Source: Streptomyces sp. NBC_00440
GTDB lineage: Bacteria > Actinomycetota > Actinomycetes > Streptomycetales > Streptomycetaceae
NCBI RefSeq assembly: GCF_036014215.1
Contig: NZ_CP107921.1
Coordinates: forward strand, 7,623,501-7,687,500
Length of the DNA: 64,000 nt
Reading direction: 5' to 3'
Part shown: in pieces, positions 42,263-50,829 of the stretch
Numbering within the stretch: position 1 is the first letter of the stretch
How the letters are laid out: every line of letters starts with the position of its first letter
Notes under the pieces: generated by a model
What the model saw: only the letters and a program-made list of their open reading frames with translations
Databases searched by the model: none
Told to the model about the DNA's origin: nothing
Program-made: the position numbers and the translations under genes

Positions 42263-43453
42263 TCAGAACACTCCGAGCTCCGCGGCGAGCACCAGGCACG
42301 CCCCGCCGAGCAGGGTCAGATCGGTGTCCCCGGCGAGGGAACGGATGTCGAGGGAGGTGTTGACCGGGCCCAGCGTGCGGGCCCGCACGATCTCCCTCGC
42401 GGCGTCCAGGAATTCGCCGTCGACCAGCTCGGGAGGGCCGGTCAGCACGATCTCGTTCAGGTTCAGGACGCTGATGATCGGGGCGAGTACGGTCCCGAGC
42501 GCCCGGCCGGCCTCCGACCGCAGGGCGGGCCACCGCTCCTCGGCTGCGAGCTCCAGCCGCCTGCCCAAGGGGCCTGCGGAGATGGCCAGATCGAGGCAGC
42601 CGCGCCGCCCGCACATGCACAGTTCGCCGTCCTCGTCGACGGTGACGTGCCCGAGCTCGCCCGCCGCGAACTGCTCCCCCTCGACTCGTTCGCCGCCGAC
42701 GATCAGCCCGGCGCCGACGCCGTGCTCGATCGAGATCACCATGAGGTTCTGCGTCCGCGCGTCCCGGAAGTGCAGTACCCCCAGGGCCGCGAGGTTCACG
42801 TCGTTGCCGACGTACGCCGGGATGCCGAAGCGTGCCGTCAGTTCGGCCGCCAACGGCAGGTCGGTCCAGCCGAGATGGGCGGCGAGGCGGATGGTCCCGG
42901 TGTCGTCGATGATGCCCGGTGAGCCGACGCCGATCCCGAGGATCCGGCGCGGCGCCGCCTCGACCAGCTCGGCTGCGAGCGTGAGTACCAGTTCGTGGGC
43001 GGCCGGTCCGAGGGCGTCGCCGAGCGGCATGTCCAGGCGCTCGACGGCCTCGCCCCGCAGGTTGAGCACCGCGCCGCTGAACCGGTCGTTGTGCGACAGG
43101 TCGAGGACCACGAGGCTCACCGCGTCGTCCTCGATGCGGACGAGGCTCGCGGGCTTGCCGATCCGGGCGCCGTCCTGCCGGGGGCCGATGTGGGCGACGA
43201 GCCCGTCCTCCTCCAGGTCCGCGACGAGCGCGGAGACGGTCGGCGCGGTCAGCCCGGTCGCCCGCGCGATCTCCGAACGGCTCCTGGGGCCCTCGTGGTA
43301 GAGCGTCGCCAGCACGAGCGACCTGTTGTGCACCCGGCTGTCCAGCGTGCTGGCCTTGGTCCGCTCCGGAGGCCGCCGCTCCAGCGCAGGCACCTGGAGA
43401 AGACTGCGCTGCGGACGGCGGGGCCCGGCAGGGGGAACGGCGGATTCGGCCAT
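42263..43453 (-). CDS. ROK-family repressor of the amino-sugar operon
   Basis: A 396-residue ROK protein: HTH near 40-85 (NRSLVLATLYHEGPRSRSEIARATGLTAPTVSALVADLEEDGLV), then the sugar-kinase fold with GIGVGSPGIIDDTGTIRLAAHLGW, NDVNLAALG and the zinc motif LCMCGRRGCLDLA. ROK regulators usually repress the adjacent sugar operon and respond to a sugar. The gene lies immediately upstream of the binding-protein gene, 71 bases away, on the same strand. A palindrome TAAAGAGGCTTTA precedes it. Confidence 0.9.
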   Translation of the reverse strand: MAESAVPPAGPRRPQRSLLQVPALERRPPERTKASTLDSRVHNRSLVLATLYHEGPRSRSEIARATGLTAPTVSALVADLEEDGLVAHIGPRQDGARIGKPASLVRIEDDAVSLVVLDLSHNDRFSGAVLNLRGEAVERLDMPLGDALGPAAHELVLTLAAELVEAAPRRILGIGVGSPGIIDDTGTIRLAAHLGWTDLPLAAELTARFGIPAYVGNDVNLAALGVLHFRDARTQNLMVISIEHGVGAGLIVGGERVEGEQFAAGELGHVTVDEDGELCMCGRRGCLDLAISAGPLGRRLELAAEERWPALRSEAGRALGTVLAPIISVLNLNEIVLTGPPELVDGEFLDAAREIVRARTLGPVNTSLDIRSLAGDTDLTLLGGACLVLAAELGVF

Positions 43454-43470
43454 GGAGGGAGAACGCTTCC

Positions 43471-43489
43471 TAAAGAGGCTTTACTTAAG
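43471..43489 (-). promoter_or_regulatory. Candidate ROK operator
   Basis: TAAAGAGGCTTTA (perfect 5+3+5 inverted repeat) directly abuts the palindrome CTTAAG, 18 bases upstream of the ROK gene start, in a local AT-rich patch. ROK operators are often AT-rich inverted repeats, so autoregulation is plausible. Confidence 0.4.
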
Positions 43490-43581
43490 ATGTTTTAGAT
43501 ATTCAGGTGCGCTCCTGCCGGCGTCAAGAGGGAGGGACGGAGAATTTCGGCTGCGAGGAAGGTTGTTGACGTTTGATCCGC

Positions 43582-44802
43582 TCAGTCGCGGTAGCGGGAA
43601 CGGCCCACCGCGGCGGCGAGCGTCAGCGGGACTGTCAGGACCGCGGCCGTCAGGAAGAGGCGTTGGTAGGCGTGGTGTTCGGCGGGCACAGCGGCGAGTG
43701 CGCTCGCAAGCGCGCTGCCCACGTACAGAGCCAGGCCGAACAGCGCGATGCCGGTGGCGCGGGCGGTGGGGGAGAGGGCGGTCGCCCAGGACTGGACCGT
43801 CGAGTGCATGAACGACCAGCCGCCGCCCAGCAGCAGCGCGGTCACCACCAGCGCCGGAATGGACCTGTTCGCGGCCGCGAGGCCGAAGGCCGTGGCCAGC
43901 TGGATTCCGCCGGCCACGATGAGCCGTACCGGTGTCCACCGGCCGACCAGCCGCTTGACCAGCCGGGCAGCTCCCATCGAACCGACGCCGTACAGCGCGG
44001 AGACCGCACCCGCCAGCGTGTCCGACGCGCCCTGGGCCTCGACGGCCGGCGCCACGTACGTCAAGAAGCCGAGCAGGACGGCGCCCTCCAGCATCGCGAC
44101 GGCCATCACGTACCACTGCCACCGCGAACGCAGCACCACGCGGATCGGGGTGAGCAGCCCGCCCGCCGCCCGGCGCGGGGGCTCCGGCAGCCTGCGCAGA
44201 GCGACGACCAGGTAGACGGCCGACAGTCCGGGGAGGGCGAACACCAGCCGCCAGCTCACGTAGTGGGCCAGAGCCCCGGCGACCACCGTGGCCACCGCGG
44301 TGCCCAGGGCGAACGCGGTCATCAGCTCGCTCAGCGGACGTTGCCGGACGGCCGCCGGGACGGTGTCGCCGACGTACGTGATGGACGCCGCGATGGACGC
44401 GGCGAAGAAGGCGCCGGCCGCTGCACGCGCGACGATCAGCGCCGGGGCGTCGGGCGCGAGCACGGAACACAGCGAGGCGAGCGCCGCCCCGCCGAGCGAG
44501 ACACGCATCACCCGCACCCGCCCGATGCGGTCACTCGCGAGACCCCAGACCGGCTGCATCAGCCCGTAGCACAGGAAGTACCCGCTGGCCGCGAGCATCA
44601 CGGTCGGGAGTGAGGCGCCCAGTCGGTTGCCTATCAGCAACAGCATCGGCGTGATGCAGAAGCGGTCGAAGTTGCTGACGAAGCCGGCGGCGCGCAGCAG
44701 CCGCAGAGAGGCGGCGGGCAGCCCGGCGATCTGCGGAACGGCGTCGCCCCGCGCGGTGACCGGAAGGGCGGGGCCAGGTGGGTCGCTGGTGGGGGTTTCC
44801 AC
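43582..44802 (-). CDS. MFS transporter
   Basis: A 406-residue membrane protein with about 12 helices and the motif A-like loop LASDRIGRVRVMRVSLGG between helices 2 and 3. The likely start is the GTG at 44802, which has AAGGA eight bases upstream; a GTG/ATG group at 44859-44865 would extend it by 19-21 residues. The N-terminal ~35 residues are hydrophilic. A divergent XRE-type regulator gene is 172 bases away and could control it. The substrate is unknown. Confidence 0.8.
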   Translation of the reverse strand: METPTSDPPGPALPVTARGDAVPQIAGLPAASLRLLRAAGFVSNFDRFCITPMLLLIGNRLGASLPTVMLAASGYFLCYGLMQPVWGLASDRIGRVRVMRVSLGGAALASLCSVLAPDAPALIVARAAAGAFFAASIAASITYVGDTVPAAVRQRPLSELMTAFALGTAVATVVAGALAHYVSWRLVFALPGLSAVYLVVALRRLPEPPRRAAGGLLTPIRVVLRSRWQWYVMAVAMLEGAVLLGFLTYVAPAVEAQGASDTLAGAVSALYGVGSMGAARLVKRLVGRWTPVRLIVAGGIQLATAFGLAAANRSIPALVVTALLLGGGWSFMHSTVQSWATALSPTARATGIALFGLALYVGSALASALAAVPAEHHAYQRLFLTAAVLTVPLTLAAAVGRSRYRD

Positions 44803-44974
44803 GGTAGGAGTCCTTACGCTGGTGGGCCGGCCTTCCCCGACCGGCACTTCCCAGCCCATCACCACCGGCAGGGTCGGCCGGCCCTCAGCCGGTTACCCTT
44901 TCTCACACCCTGCCGGGCGCTCCGCAGCGCCCGGGGCGGGTCTATGGGGCCGGCTTGAGGGGGGATCCACGGGG

Positions 44975-45868
44975 ATGCACGGCGGGGAACCGGCCGAGCA
45001 CGTGCGGCGGCCCGGCGGCTCTCCGACGCGTGCCATGGCCGACGGCGCGCGCCGGGAGTTGGGAGCCTTCCTGCGCTCGCGGCGGGAGCGCCTTACGCCG
45101 GCCGATGCGGGACTGCCCGGTTCGCCGGGACGCCGCACTCCCGGCCTGCGCCGCGGTGAGGTGGCCGAGCTCGCCGGGATCAGCAGCTCCTGGTACGCGT
45201 GGCTGGAGCAGGGCCGGGTCCGTACGACCGAGCAGGTGCTGCGCGCCGTGGCGCGTGCGCTGTCGCTGGACGTGGACGAGACCGCCCATGTGCTGTCGTT
45301 CGTGGAGCGCGGTGCACCGCACGGACAGTCGCCGGGCTGGGTGTCGCGGAACCTGCTGTCCCTGGTGCAGGCGATGGAACCGAACCCGGCCGTGGTCCTG
45401 GACCCGCACTGGGACATGCTGGCCTGGAACACCGGATACGCGGCGCTGCTGACCGATCCGGCGCGGCTCGCGCCCAAGCAGCGCAACCTGCTGTGGCTGG
45501 TGTTCCGCTGGCCGCCCGCCCGGAGCCTGCTCGCGGAGTGGGAGCCGGAGGCCAGGAGCCTGCTGGGCCAGTTCCGGGCGAAGGCGGCCCGCCACCCCGA
45601 CGACGTCCGGTACGCGGAGATCACCGGCGAACTGCTGAACGACCCGGACGCGGCCCGCTGGTTCGGGGCCCGGGAGACCGCCGCGTTCCATCCCGCTGTA
45701 CGGCACTTCCGACACCCCTCGGCGGGGGACCTGCGGTTGCGGTACGTCAAACTCGCCGCGGTGGACGAGCCGGGCCATCACTTCCTGGCCTACCTGCCCG
45801 ACGACGAGCCGACCGGGACGGCAGTGAGGGGCCTCACGGGGCGGGACGGCGGCCCACTGCTGCGGTGA
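44975..45868 (+). CDS. XRE-type regulator with a MmyB-like ligand domain
   Basis: A 297-residue regulator. HTH in about 25-90 (ELGAFLRSRRERLTPADAGLPGSPGRRTPGLRRGEVAELAGISSSWYAWLEQGR) followed by a C-terminal domain typical of MmyB-like regulators (DPHWDMLAWNTGYAALL, WLVFRWPPAR, RHFRHPSAGDLRLRYVKLAAVDEPGHHFLAYLP). ATG at 44975 has AGGGGGG upstream; ATG at 45035 also gives a typical N-terminus. It lies divergent to the MFS gene, a common regulator-transporter/enzyme arrangement. Confidence 0.85.
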   Translation: MHGGEPAEHVRRPGGSPTRAMADGARRELGAFLRSRRERLTPADAGLPGSPGRRTPGLRRGEVAELAGISSSWYAWLEQGRVRTTEQVLRAVARALSLDVDETAHVLSFVERGAPHGQSPGWVSRNLLSLVQAMEPNPAVVLDPHWDMLAWNTGYAALLTDPARLAPKQRNLLWLVFRWPPARSLLAEWEPEARSLLGQFRAKAARHPDDVRYAEITGELLNDPDAARWFGARETAAFHPAVRHFRHPSAGDLRLRYVKLAAVDEPGHHFLAYLPDDEPTGTAVRGLTGRDGGPLLR

Positions 45869-45903
45869 GGCCCGCCGGCCCCGTACGCTGCCGCTTGCGC
45901 TTG

Positions 45904-45960
45904 ACGGTCCGAGCGGTGATCTCCGCGCCCGACGAGGTCAGTTCGGCGGCCTCGGACCGT
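45904..45960. terminator. Convergent inverted repeat
   Basis: ACGGTCCGAG pairs with CTCGGACCGT across a 37-base loop between the XRE gene and the converging VOC gene. The loop is long, so the structure is weaker than the other terminators. Confidence 0.4.
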
Positions 45961-45970
45961 TGGCTGTCCC

Positions 45971-46405
45971 TCAGTCCAGACAGAACTCGTTGCCCTCGAT
46001 GTCCTGCATCGGGATGCAGGACTCGTTGAATTCATCGGCAACCAGTACCTGCACGACTACCGCCCCGAGCGCGACCAGCCGTGCGCACTCGGCCTTGAGC
46101 GTGGCGAGGCGCTCTTCACCCACGAGCCCGGTGCCGACCCGCACGTCGAGATGCACCCGGTTCTTGACGGCCTTGCCTTCGGGAACGCGCTGGAAGAACA
46201 GTCGCGGGCCCACACCTGAGGGATCGGTGCAAGCGAACGCCGCACCCTGATGCTCGGGCGGCAGCGAGCGGTCGTAATCGTCCCAAGTGGCGAATCCCTC
46301 CGGGGGCGGCGGTACGACGTACCCCAGCACCTCGCACCAGAAACGAGCGACGCGCTCAGGTTCCGCGCAGTCGAAGGTGACTTGGAACTGCTTGATCGAT
46401 GACAT
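45971..46405 (-). CDS. VOC-superfamily (glyoxalase-like) protein
   Basis: A 144-residue single-unit VOC domain: QVTFDCAEPERVARFWCEVLGYVVPPPPEGFATWDDY, then RLFFQRVPEGKAVKNRVHLDVRV and a C-terminal MQDIEGNEFCLD. The repeated beta-alpha-beta-beta-beta units suit a metal-dependent lyase, dioxygenase or resistance protein. The His of KNRVHLDV and Glu of EGNEFCLD could be metal ligands. Isolated between convergent and co-directional genes; no context for substrate. Confidence 0.85.
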   Translation of the reverse strand: MSSIKQFQVTFDCAEPERVARFWCEVLGYVVPPPPEGFATWDDYDRSLPPEHQGAAFACTDPSGVGPRLFFQRVPEGKAVKNRVHLDVRVGTGLVGEERLATLKAECARLVALGAVVVQVLVADEFNESCIPMQDIEGNEFCLD

Positions 46406-46480
46406 CGGTCCACCCTAATGGCGAGTGCGTCAGAGGCGGTACAACTCCCTCTGAACGAGGGGGTGCAGGGCTGTCCGGAG

Positions 46481-47272
46481 TCAGCGGAGTTTGATCGCGC
46501 CTCCGTCGGCCATCACCGTCTGACCCGTCATGTACTGGGCGTCATCACTCGCCAGGAACGCGACGATCGGCGCCACATCCCGGTCGGGGTCGCCGAACCT
46601 GCCCAGTGGCACCTTGGCCGCGGACTGCGCGTACTGCTCGGGCCGTGCCTCGGCCCATGTGGCCACGCCGGCCGTCATGGCCATCGGACAGACCACGTTG
46701 ACGCGGATGTTGAGCGGAGCCCACTCGTTCGCCACGACCCGGCTCAGGCCGCGGATGGCCTCCTTCGCCGCCGCGTAGGAGACCTGGTTCGGCTGGCCTT
46801 CGAGTCCGGCCCCGGAACCGAAATTGATGACCGATGCGCTGCCGGCCCTCTTCAGTTCGGGAAGGGCGGCGAGCATGAAGTTGCGGGTGGCATACAGGCT
46901 GGTGTCCATGGCGAGGTTCCAGTCGTCGTCGGTCTGTTCCTCGAACGGCTTCTGCCGGGACACGCTCGCGTTGTTCACCAGGATGTCAAGTTTCCCGAAG
47001 TGCTCGACAACTGTCGCTACGGCGAGATCGGCGACGGCCCGGTCGGAGACATCACCACGGAGGAAGACCACGGCGTCGCCCAGTTCGCGGCCGAGTGCTT
47101 CCCCGGCCTCCTGCTGCAGGTCGACAACAACGACCCGGGCGCCGCGCGCGACGAACAGCTTCGTGATGGCGCCGCCGATGCCGGAGGCGCCGCCGGTGAC
47201 GACAGCCGTCTTGCCCTGGAGGCTGAGAGGACCTTGAGAACCGGGAGAACTTTGAGAACCGGGAGAGCTCAT
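46481..47272 (-). CDS. Short-chain dehydrogenase/reductase
   Basis: A 263-residue SDR. NAD(P)-binding TGGASGIGGAI (26-36), NNASVS (about 106), the catalytic Ser in VINFGSGAG and the Tyr/Lys pair in QVSYAAAKEAIRG. The short N-terminal tail holds a duplicated SPGSQ unit, reflected in a repeat GAGAACCGGGAGA in the DNA. It is divergent from the amidase of the catabolic island, and a 20-bp palindrome shared with two other island promoters lies 59 bases upstream. Presumably it oxidises or reduces an intermediate of the same pathway. Confidence 0.9.
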   Translation of the reverse strand: MSSPGSQSSPGSQGPLSLQGKTAVVTGGASGIGGAITKLFVARGARVVVVDLQQEAGEALGRELGDAVVFLRGDVSDRAVADLAVATVVEHFGKLDILVNNASVSRQKPFEEQTDDDWNLAMDTSLYATRNFMLAALPELKRAGSASVINFGSGAGLEGQPNQVSYAAAKEAIRGLSRVVANEWAPLNIRVNVVCPMAMTAGVATWAEARPEQYAQSAAKVPLGRFGDPDRDVAPIVAFLASDDAQYMTGQTVMADGGAIKLR

Positions 47273-47330
47273 GAGGGGCTTCCTGACGTGGTCGCTGGTG
47301 GTGCGGGTGCGGTGCGGACCGCTCCACTCT

Positions 47331-47350
47331 AAACAGAATGAATTCTGTTT
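47331..47350. promoter_or_regulatory. Perfect 20-bp palindrome AAACAGAATGAATTCTGTTT (motif A, site 1)
   Basis: AAACAGAAT and ATTCTGTTT are perfect reverse complements separated by GA. The 12-bp core AGAATGAATTCT recurs at 63082-63093, and the 10-bp core AATGAATTCT recurs inverted at 52530. In DNA of about 72 % GC such matches are unlikely by chance. It lies 59 bases upstream of the SDR start. The layout AGAA-N4-TTCT resembles the TetR-family KstR operator. Confidence 0.75.
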
Positions 47351-47421
47351 GTGCCCTTCGGTACGCCGCCTCGCGAGCCGGACTCGGCGAGGAAGCCCGC
47401 CCGCACCGGCACGACGGCCCC

Positions 47422-47436
47422 TCCCGGTGAGTGGGA
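47422..47436. promoter_or_regulatory. Motif B copy 1: TCCCGGTGAGTGGGA
   Basis: One of six related 15-bp sequences in the catabolic island, all in intergenic regions. It lies between the SDR and amidase genes, about 190 bases before the amidase start. Confidence 0.6.
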
Positions 47437-47570
47437 CGCGCCACTTCGTCGGTTGTCCTGGACCGTAACTTCCCCTCACCCCCGCTCCTCCGGTTCGTGC
47501 TGCGAGCCGCGTCACGACGACCGGGGGAACACGGCCGCAGCTGAACAGTGCCGCGCGGCGAGCCGCGTTC

Positions 47571-47598
47571 GCCCACCAGGACCTCCTTCCTGGCGGGC
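47571..47598 (+). promoter_or_regulatory. Leader hairpin with anti-Shine-Dalgarno loop before the amidase
   Basis: GCCCACCAGGA (47571-47581) pairs with TCCTGGCGGGC (47588-47598) with one mismatch, leaving the loop CCTCCT. That loop is the exact complement of the AGGAGG ribosome site at 47614-47619 of the amidase gene. A pseudoknot or competing helix could hide the ribosome site. Confidence 0.35.
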
Positions 47599-47624
47599 AG
47601 GTGTCCGAGTGTGAGGAGGAGTCA

Positions 47625-49028
47625 GTGGCCGACAGATGGGACGCCGTCGCGACGGCGGCCGCGATCGCAGACGGCGAGACGAGCGATCGCGCCGTGATCG
47701 AGGCCGCCATCGCCCGGATCGAGAACAGCAACGGCGAACTCAACGCCGTCATCCACACACGCTTCGACGAGGCCCTTGCCGAAGTGGACGCCGGGCTGCC
47801 CGACGGGCCGCTGCGCGGGGTGCCGGTCCTGGTCAAGGACCTCGGTACCGAGGTCGCCGGGCTGCCGGCCAGCGGCGGCAGCCGGCTCTTCGCCGAGGAC
47901 GTCCCCACGCGCGACAGCGAACTCGTCCAGCGCTACCGGCGAGCCGGCATGGTCGTCCTCGGAACCACCAACACTCCCGAACTCGGCCTCAACGCCAGCA
48001 CCGAACCGGCGCTGTACGGCCCCACCCACAACCCGTGGAGCCCTGCGCACTCGCCCGGCGGGTCGAGCGGGGGATCGGCGGCCGCGGTGAGCGCCGGGAT
48101 GGTTCCCGTCGCCCACGCCAGCGACGGCGGCGGCTCCATCCGCATCCCCTCGGCCGCCTGCGGACTGTTCGGCCTCAAGCCCAGTCGCGGCCGGGTGTCC
48201 CCCGCGCCGCGGCCCACCACCCTGTCCGGTCTGGTCTCGGTCCACCACGCCGTCACCACGACGGTGCGCGACAGCGCGCTGCTCCTCGACATCGCCGCAG
48301 GCCGGCTCCCGGGCGACGCCTATGCGGCGCCGGTCCCGGCCGACTCGTTCACCGCCTGCGCACGGCGTGACCCGGGACGGCTGCGGATCGGGCTGATCAC
48401 CTCGCTGCCGGGCGGTGTCGCCGTGCATCCGGAGCCGCTGCGGGCCGTGCTCGACGCCGCCCGGGTGTGCGAGGAACTCGGCCACGAGGTCACCGAGGCG
48501 ACGGCTCCGTACCGGCCGGACGAGGTGGGCGCTGCCTCCGCGGTGCTGATGGGTGCCGATCTGGTCGTACAGGTGGACGCCCGTCTCGACCGGCTCGGCC
48601 GGCCGCTGGCCGACGACGACATCGAACCCTTCACCCGGGTGCTCTACGAGCATTACCGGACCCTCACCGGCGCCGACGTCAGCCGCGCTCTGCGGCGCGC
48701 GCAGGAGATCGGCTGGGAGGTCGGCGCGGCCTTCACGACGTACGACGTACTGCTCGGCCCCACACTCGCGCAGCCGACGCCCCGGCTGGGAGTCCTCGAC
48801 ACGCGCCGCCCGGAGACCATCTACGAACACGCCGCCGTCCACTCCGCGTTCACCAGCGTCTACAACGTCACCGGTATGCCGGCGATGTCCGTCCCCTCCG
48901 GGTACGACGGCGAAGGACTTCCGCTGGGCGCCCAGTTCGCCGCCGATCTCGGCGGTGAGGGGCTGCTGCTCGGTCTGGCGGCGCAGTTGGAACGCGCCGC
49001 ACCGTGGCGGGTCACCGCGCACGGCTGA
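47625..49028 (+). CDS. Amidase-signature enzyme of the catabolic island
   Basis: A 467-residue amidase. Catalytic triad K71 (VPVLVKDLG), S147 (SPGGSSGGSAA), S171 (DGGGSIRIPSA), with the canonical 24-residue serine spacing. Closest in look to 6-aminohexanoate-cyclic-dimer hydrolase-type and related amidases. The GTG at 47625 has GAGGAGGA five bases upstream. It is followed 128 bases later by an MFS transporter, and both belong to the island's regulated plus-strand genes, suggesting that the island's natural substrate has an amide or is imported with one. Confidence 0.88.
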   Translation: MADRWDAVATAAAIADGETSDRAVIEAAIARIENSNGELNAVIHTRFDEALAEVDAGLPDGPLRGVPVLVKDLGTEVAGLPASGGSRLFAEDVPTRDSELVQRYRRAGMVVLGTTNTPELGLNASTEPALYGPTHNPWSPAHSPGGSSGGSAAAVSAGMVPVAHASDGGGSIRIPSAACGLFGLKPSRGRVSPAPRPTTLSGLVSVHHAVTTTVRDSALLLDIAAGRLPGDAYAAPVPADSFTACARRDPGRLRIGLITSLPGGVAVHPEPLRAVLDAARVCEELGHEVTEATAPYRPDEVGAASAVLMGADLVVQVDARLDRLGRPLADDDIEPFTRVLYEHYRTLTGADVSRALRRAQEIGWEVGAAFTTYDVLLGPTLAQPTPRLGVLDTRRPETIYEHAAVHSAFTSVYNVTGMPAMSVPSGYDGEGLPLGAQFAADLGGEGLLLGLAAQLERAAPWRVTAHG

Positions 49029-49156
49029 GCGCCCACCCACCCCTGTCCCGCAGCGGCGCACCCCGGGGACGCGTTCTCCGGCCGTGGCTGCCGGGCCCGC
49101 GCCCCGGCCTGGGCACCGCCCAGTGACCCCGTCGGCACTCCTCAGTAAGGGATACG

Positions 49157-50701
49157 ATGGCAGACAATCCGAATCCGGCGCCCGTCGCGCCCTCCCAAGG
49201 CAACGCACCCTCCCTGGACAACGCGCCCTCCAAAGGCAAGCTGCTCGCCGTCCTGGTGCTGATCATTCTCTTCTCGGAAGCCGGGACGTTCGAGATCACC
49301 ATGGTCTACCCGGCTCTGCCGGACATGACCCGGGCCTTCCAGACGCTGCACATCGCCTGGGCCGCCTCCATCGTCACGCTCGCCGGCGCCACCGTCATGC
49401 CGCTGGTGGGCAAGGCCGCGGACAAGTGGGGCAAGAAGCGGGTCATCCTCGGCCTCGGTGTCGTCTTCGTCCTCGGCAGCGTGATCTGTGCGATCGCGAC
49501 CTCGTTCGCCGTTCTGCTGGTTGGCCGGGCCCTCCAGGGCTGTCTCGTCGGTATCGTCACGCTCTCCTACAGCCTCGTGCGCGACATCATGCCGCGTGAC
49601 CTGGTGCCGGTGGCGCTGGGCACCGTGGTGACCGGGGTCGGTATGGCAGCGGTCGCCGGACCCTTCCTGTCCGGCTGGCTCATCGACAGCTTCGGGCACG
49701 AGGGTGTGTTCTGGTTCCTGGCTCTCTACGCGGCCGTCCTGCTGCCGGTCTACGCGGCGGTGGTCCCGGAGAGCCCGGTGCGGGTCGACCGCCCGGTCGA
49801 CGTCGTCGGAACCGTCCTTCTCGGACCGGGCATCGGCGTACTGCTGCTCGGGATCACCCAGGGCGGCACCTGGGGCTGGACAGCCGGTTCCACACTGACG
49901 TGCCTGATCCTCGGAACGGCCATGCTGGCCGGGTTCACGGCCTGGGAGCGCGTCTGCAGCAATCCGCTGATCTCACTCGACGTACTGCTGGGCCGACGGT
50001 TCGGCCCGACCGTCCTGGCCGTCGCGTGCGTGGCCTACATGATGAACGCGCACGCTCTCATCAGCCCCACCATGCTGATGGCGCCGGGAGGTACTCCGGG
50101 GATCAGCTACGGAGCAGGTCTGTCGGCGACACAACTGGCCCTCTGGACCTTCCCGTTGGGAATCGTGGGCATGTTCATGGGGCCCCTCGGCGGCTTTCTG
50201 TCCACCAGGATCGGAGCACGCAACGTCCTCCTCGTATCGGCGGGGCTGTTCCTCCTGGTCATGTATCTGGGCTCCCAGTTGTTGACCGTGCGCTGGCAGG
50301 TGGCTCTGCTGAGCCTCACCGCCGGTTGCGCGATCGGCTTCCTGCACTCCTCGAACGCCAATCTGGTGCAGGACGCGTTGCCCGCATCGCAGAGCGCTGT
50401 GGGCAACTCGATCGGCGGCATGGTCACCCTGCTGTCCGCCGGCATCGCCACGGCTCTCACCGGGGTGGTCATGTCCGGGCATGTGCTGGCGGTCGATCCG
50501 AAGACCCATGCCGTGCTGTACGCGGACAGCGCCCTCACCCACAGCTACGGGTACGCGGCGCTGGTGGGCGCGGTCGGGGCAGTCGTCGTCCTGGTCATGA
50601 GGCACGGCCGCGCCCCCGCGCAGGGCGGTCTGGTCGAGCCGGAGGGCGCCGTCCGGCTCACCGGGGACGCGCCATTGTCCCCGACCGAAGCCGTCGGCTG
50701 A
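49157..50701 (+). CDS. MFS transporter, 14-helix DHA2/EmrB type
   Basis: A 514-residue transporter. The first helix is preceded by a hydrophilic tail with repeated NAPSxxNAPSKGK. Seen: motif A GKAADKWGKKRVILGLG and motif C-like VVTGVGMAAVAGPFLSGWLID, plus about 14 hydrophobic segments. AAGGGA before the ATG. It ends just before a very strong terminator. It probably moves the amide substrate or a pathway product; direction cannot be told. Confidence 0.88.
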   Translation: MADNPNPAPVAPSQGNAPSLDNAPSKGKLLAVLVLIILFSEAGTFEITMVYPALPDMTRAFQTLHIAWAASIVTLAGATVMPLVGKAADKWGKKRVILGLGVVFVLGSVICAIATSFAVLLVGRALQGCLVGIVTLSYSLVRDIMPRDLVPVALGTVVTGVGMAAVAGPFLSGWLIDSFGHEGVFWFLALYAAVLLPVYAAVVPESPVRVDRPVDVVGTVLLGPGIGVLLLGITQGGTWGWTAGSTLTCLILGTAMLAGFTAWERVCSNPLISLDVLLGRRFGPTVLAVACVAYMMNAHALISPTMLMAPGGTPGISYGAGLSATQLALWTFPLGIVGMFMGPLGGFLSTRIGARNVLLVSAGLFLLVMYLGSQLLTVRWQVALLSLTAGCAIGFLHSSNANLVQDALPASQSAVGNSIGGMVTLLSAGIATALTGVVMSGHVLAVDPKTHAVLYADSALTHSYGYAALVGAVGAVVVLVMRHGRAPAQGGLVEPEGAVRLTGDAPLSPTEAVG

Positions 50702-50743
50702 GTACGGCGGCATCACGCGCTGCCACGCCCCTGGCCGGGCAGC

Positions 50744-50789
50744 GTGAACGGCACCGGCGCCCGCCTACGTGGGCGCCGGTGCCGTTCAC
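50744..50789. terminator. Bidirectional terminator, 19-bp perfect stem
   Basis: GTGAACGGCACCGGCGCCC pairs perfectly with GGGCGCCGGTGCCGTTCAC around an eight-base loop. It separates the convergent MFS and NTF2-like genes and is the strongest hairpin found in the window. Confidence 0.85.
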
Positions 50790-50829
50790 GTCAGGGAGGT
50801 GTCGGCTCCGGCTCAGCCGTACGCCGGAG

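Larger units (their letters stand above)
47273..47624. other. Divergent control region of SDR and amidase genes
   Basis: A 352-base gap. It contains the 20-bp palindrome (47331-47350), the 15-bp motif copy (47422-47436) and a hairpin just before the amidase ribosome site (47571-47598). No gene is visible. Confidence 0.6.

Noticed and set aside
35172..43453. DasR-type operators (ACTGGTCTAGACCACT-like) around the amino-sugar operon
   Set aside because: I looked for and did not find such sites in the gaps at 37296-37374, 42192-42262 or 43454-43581.
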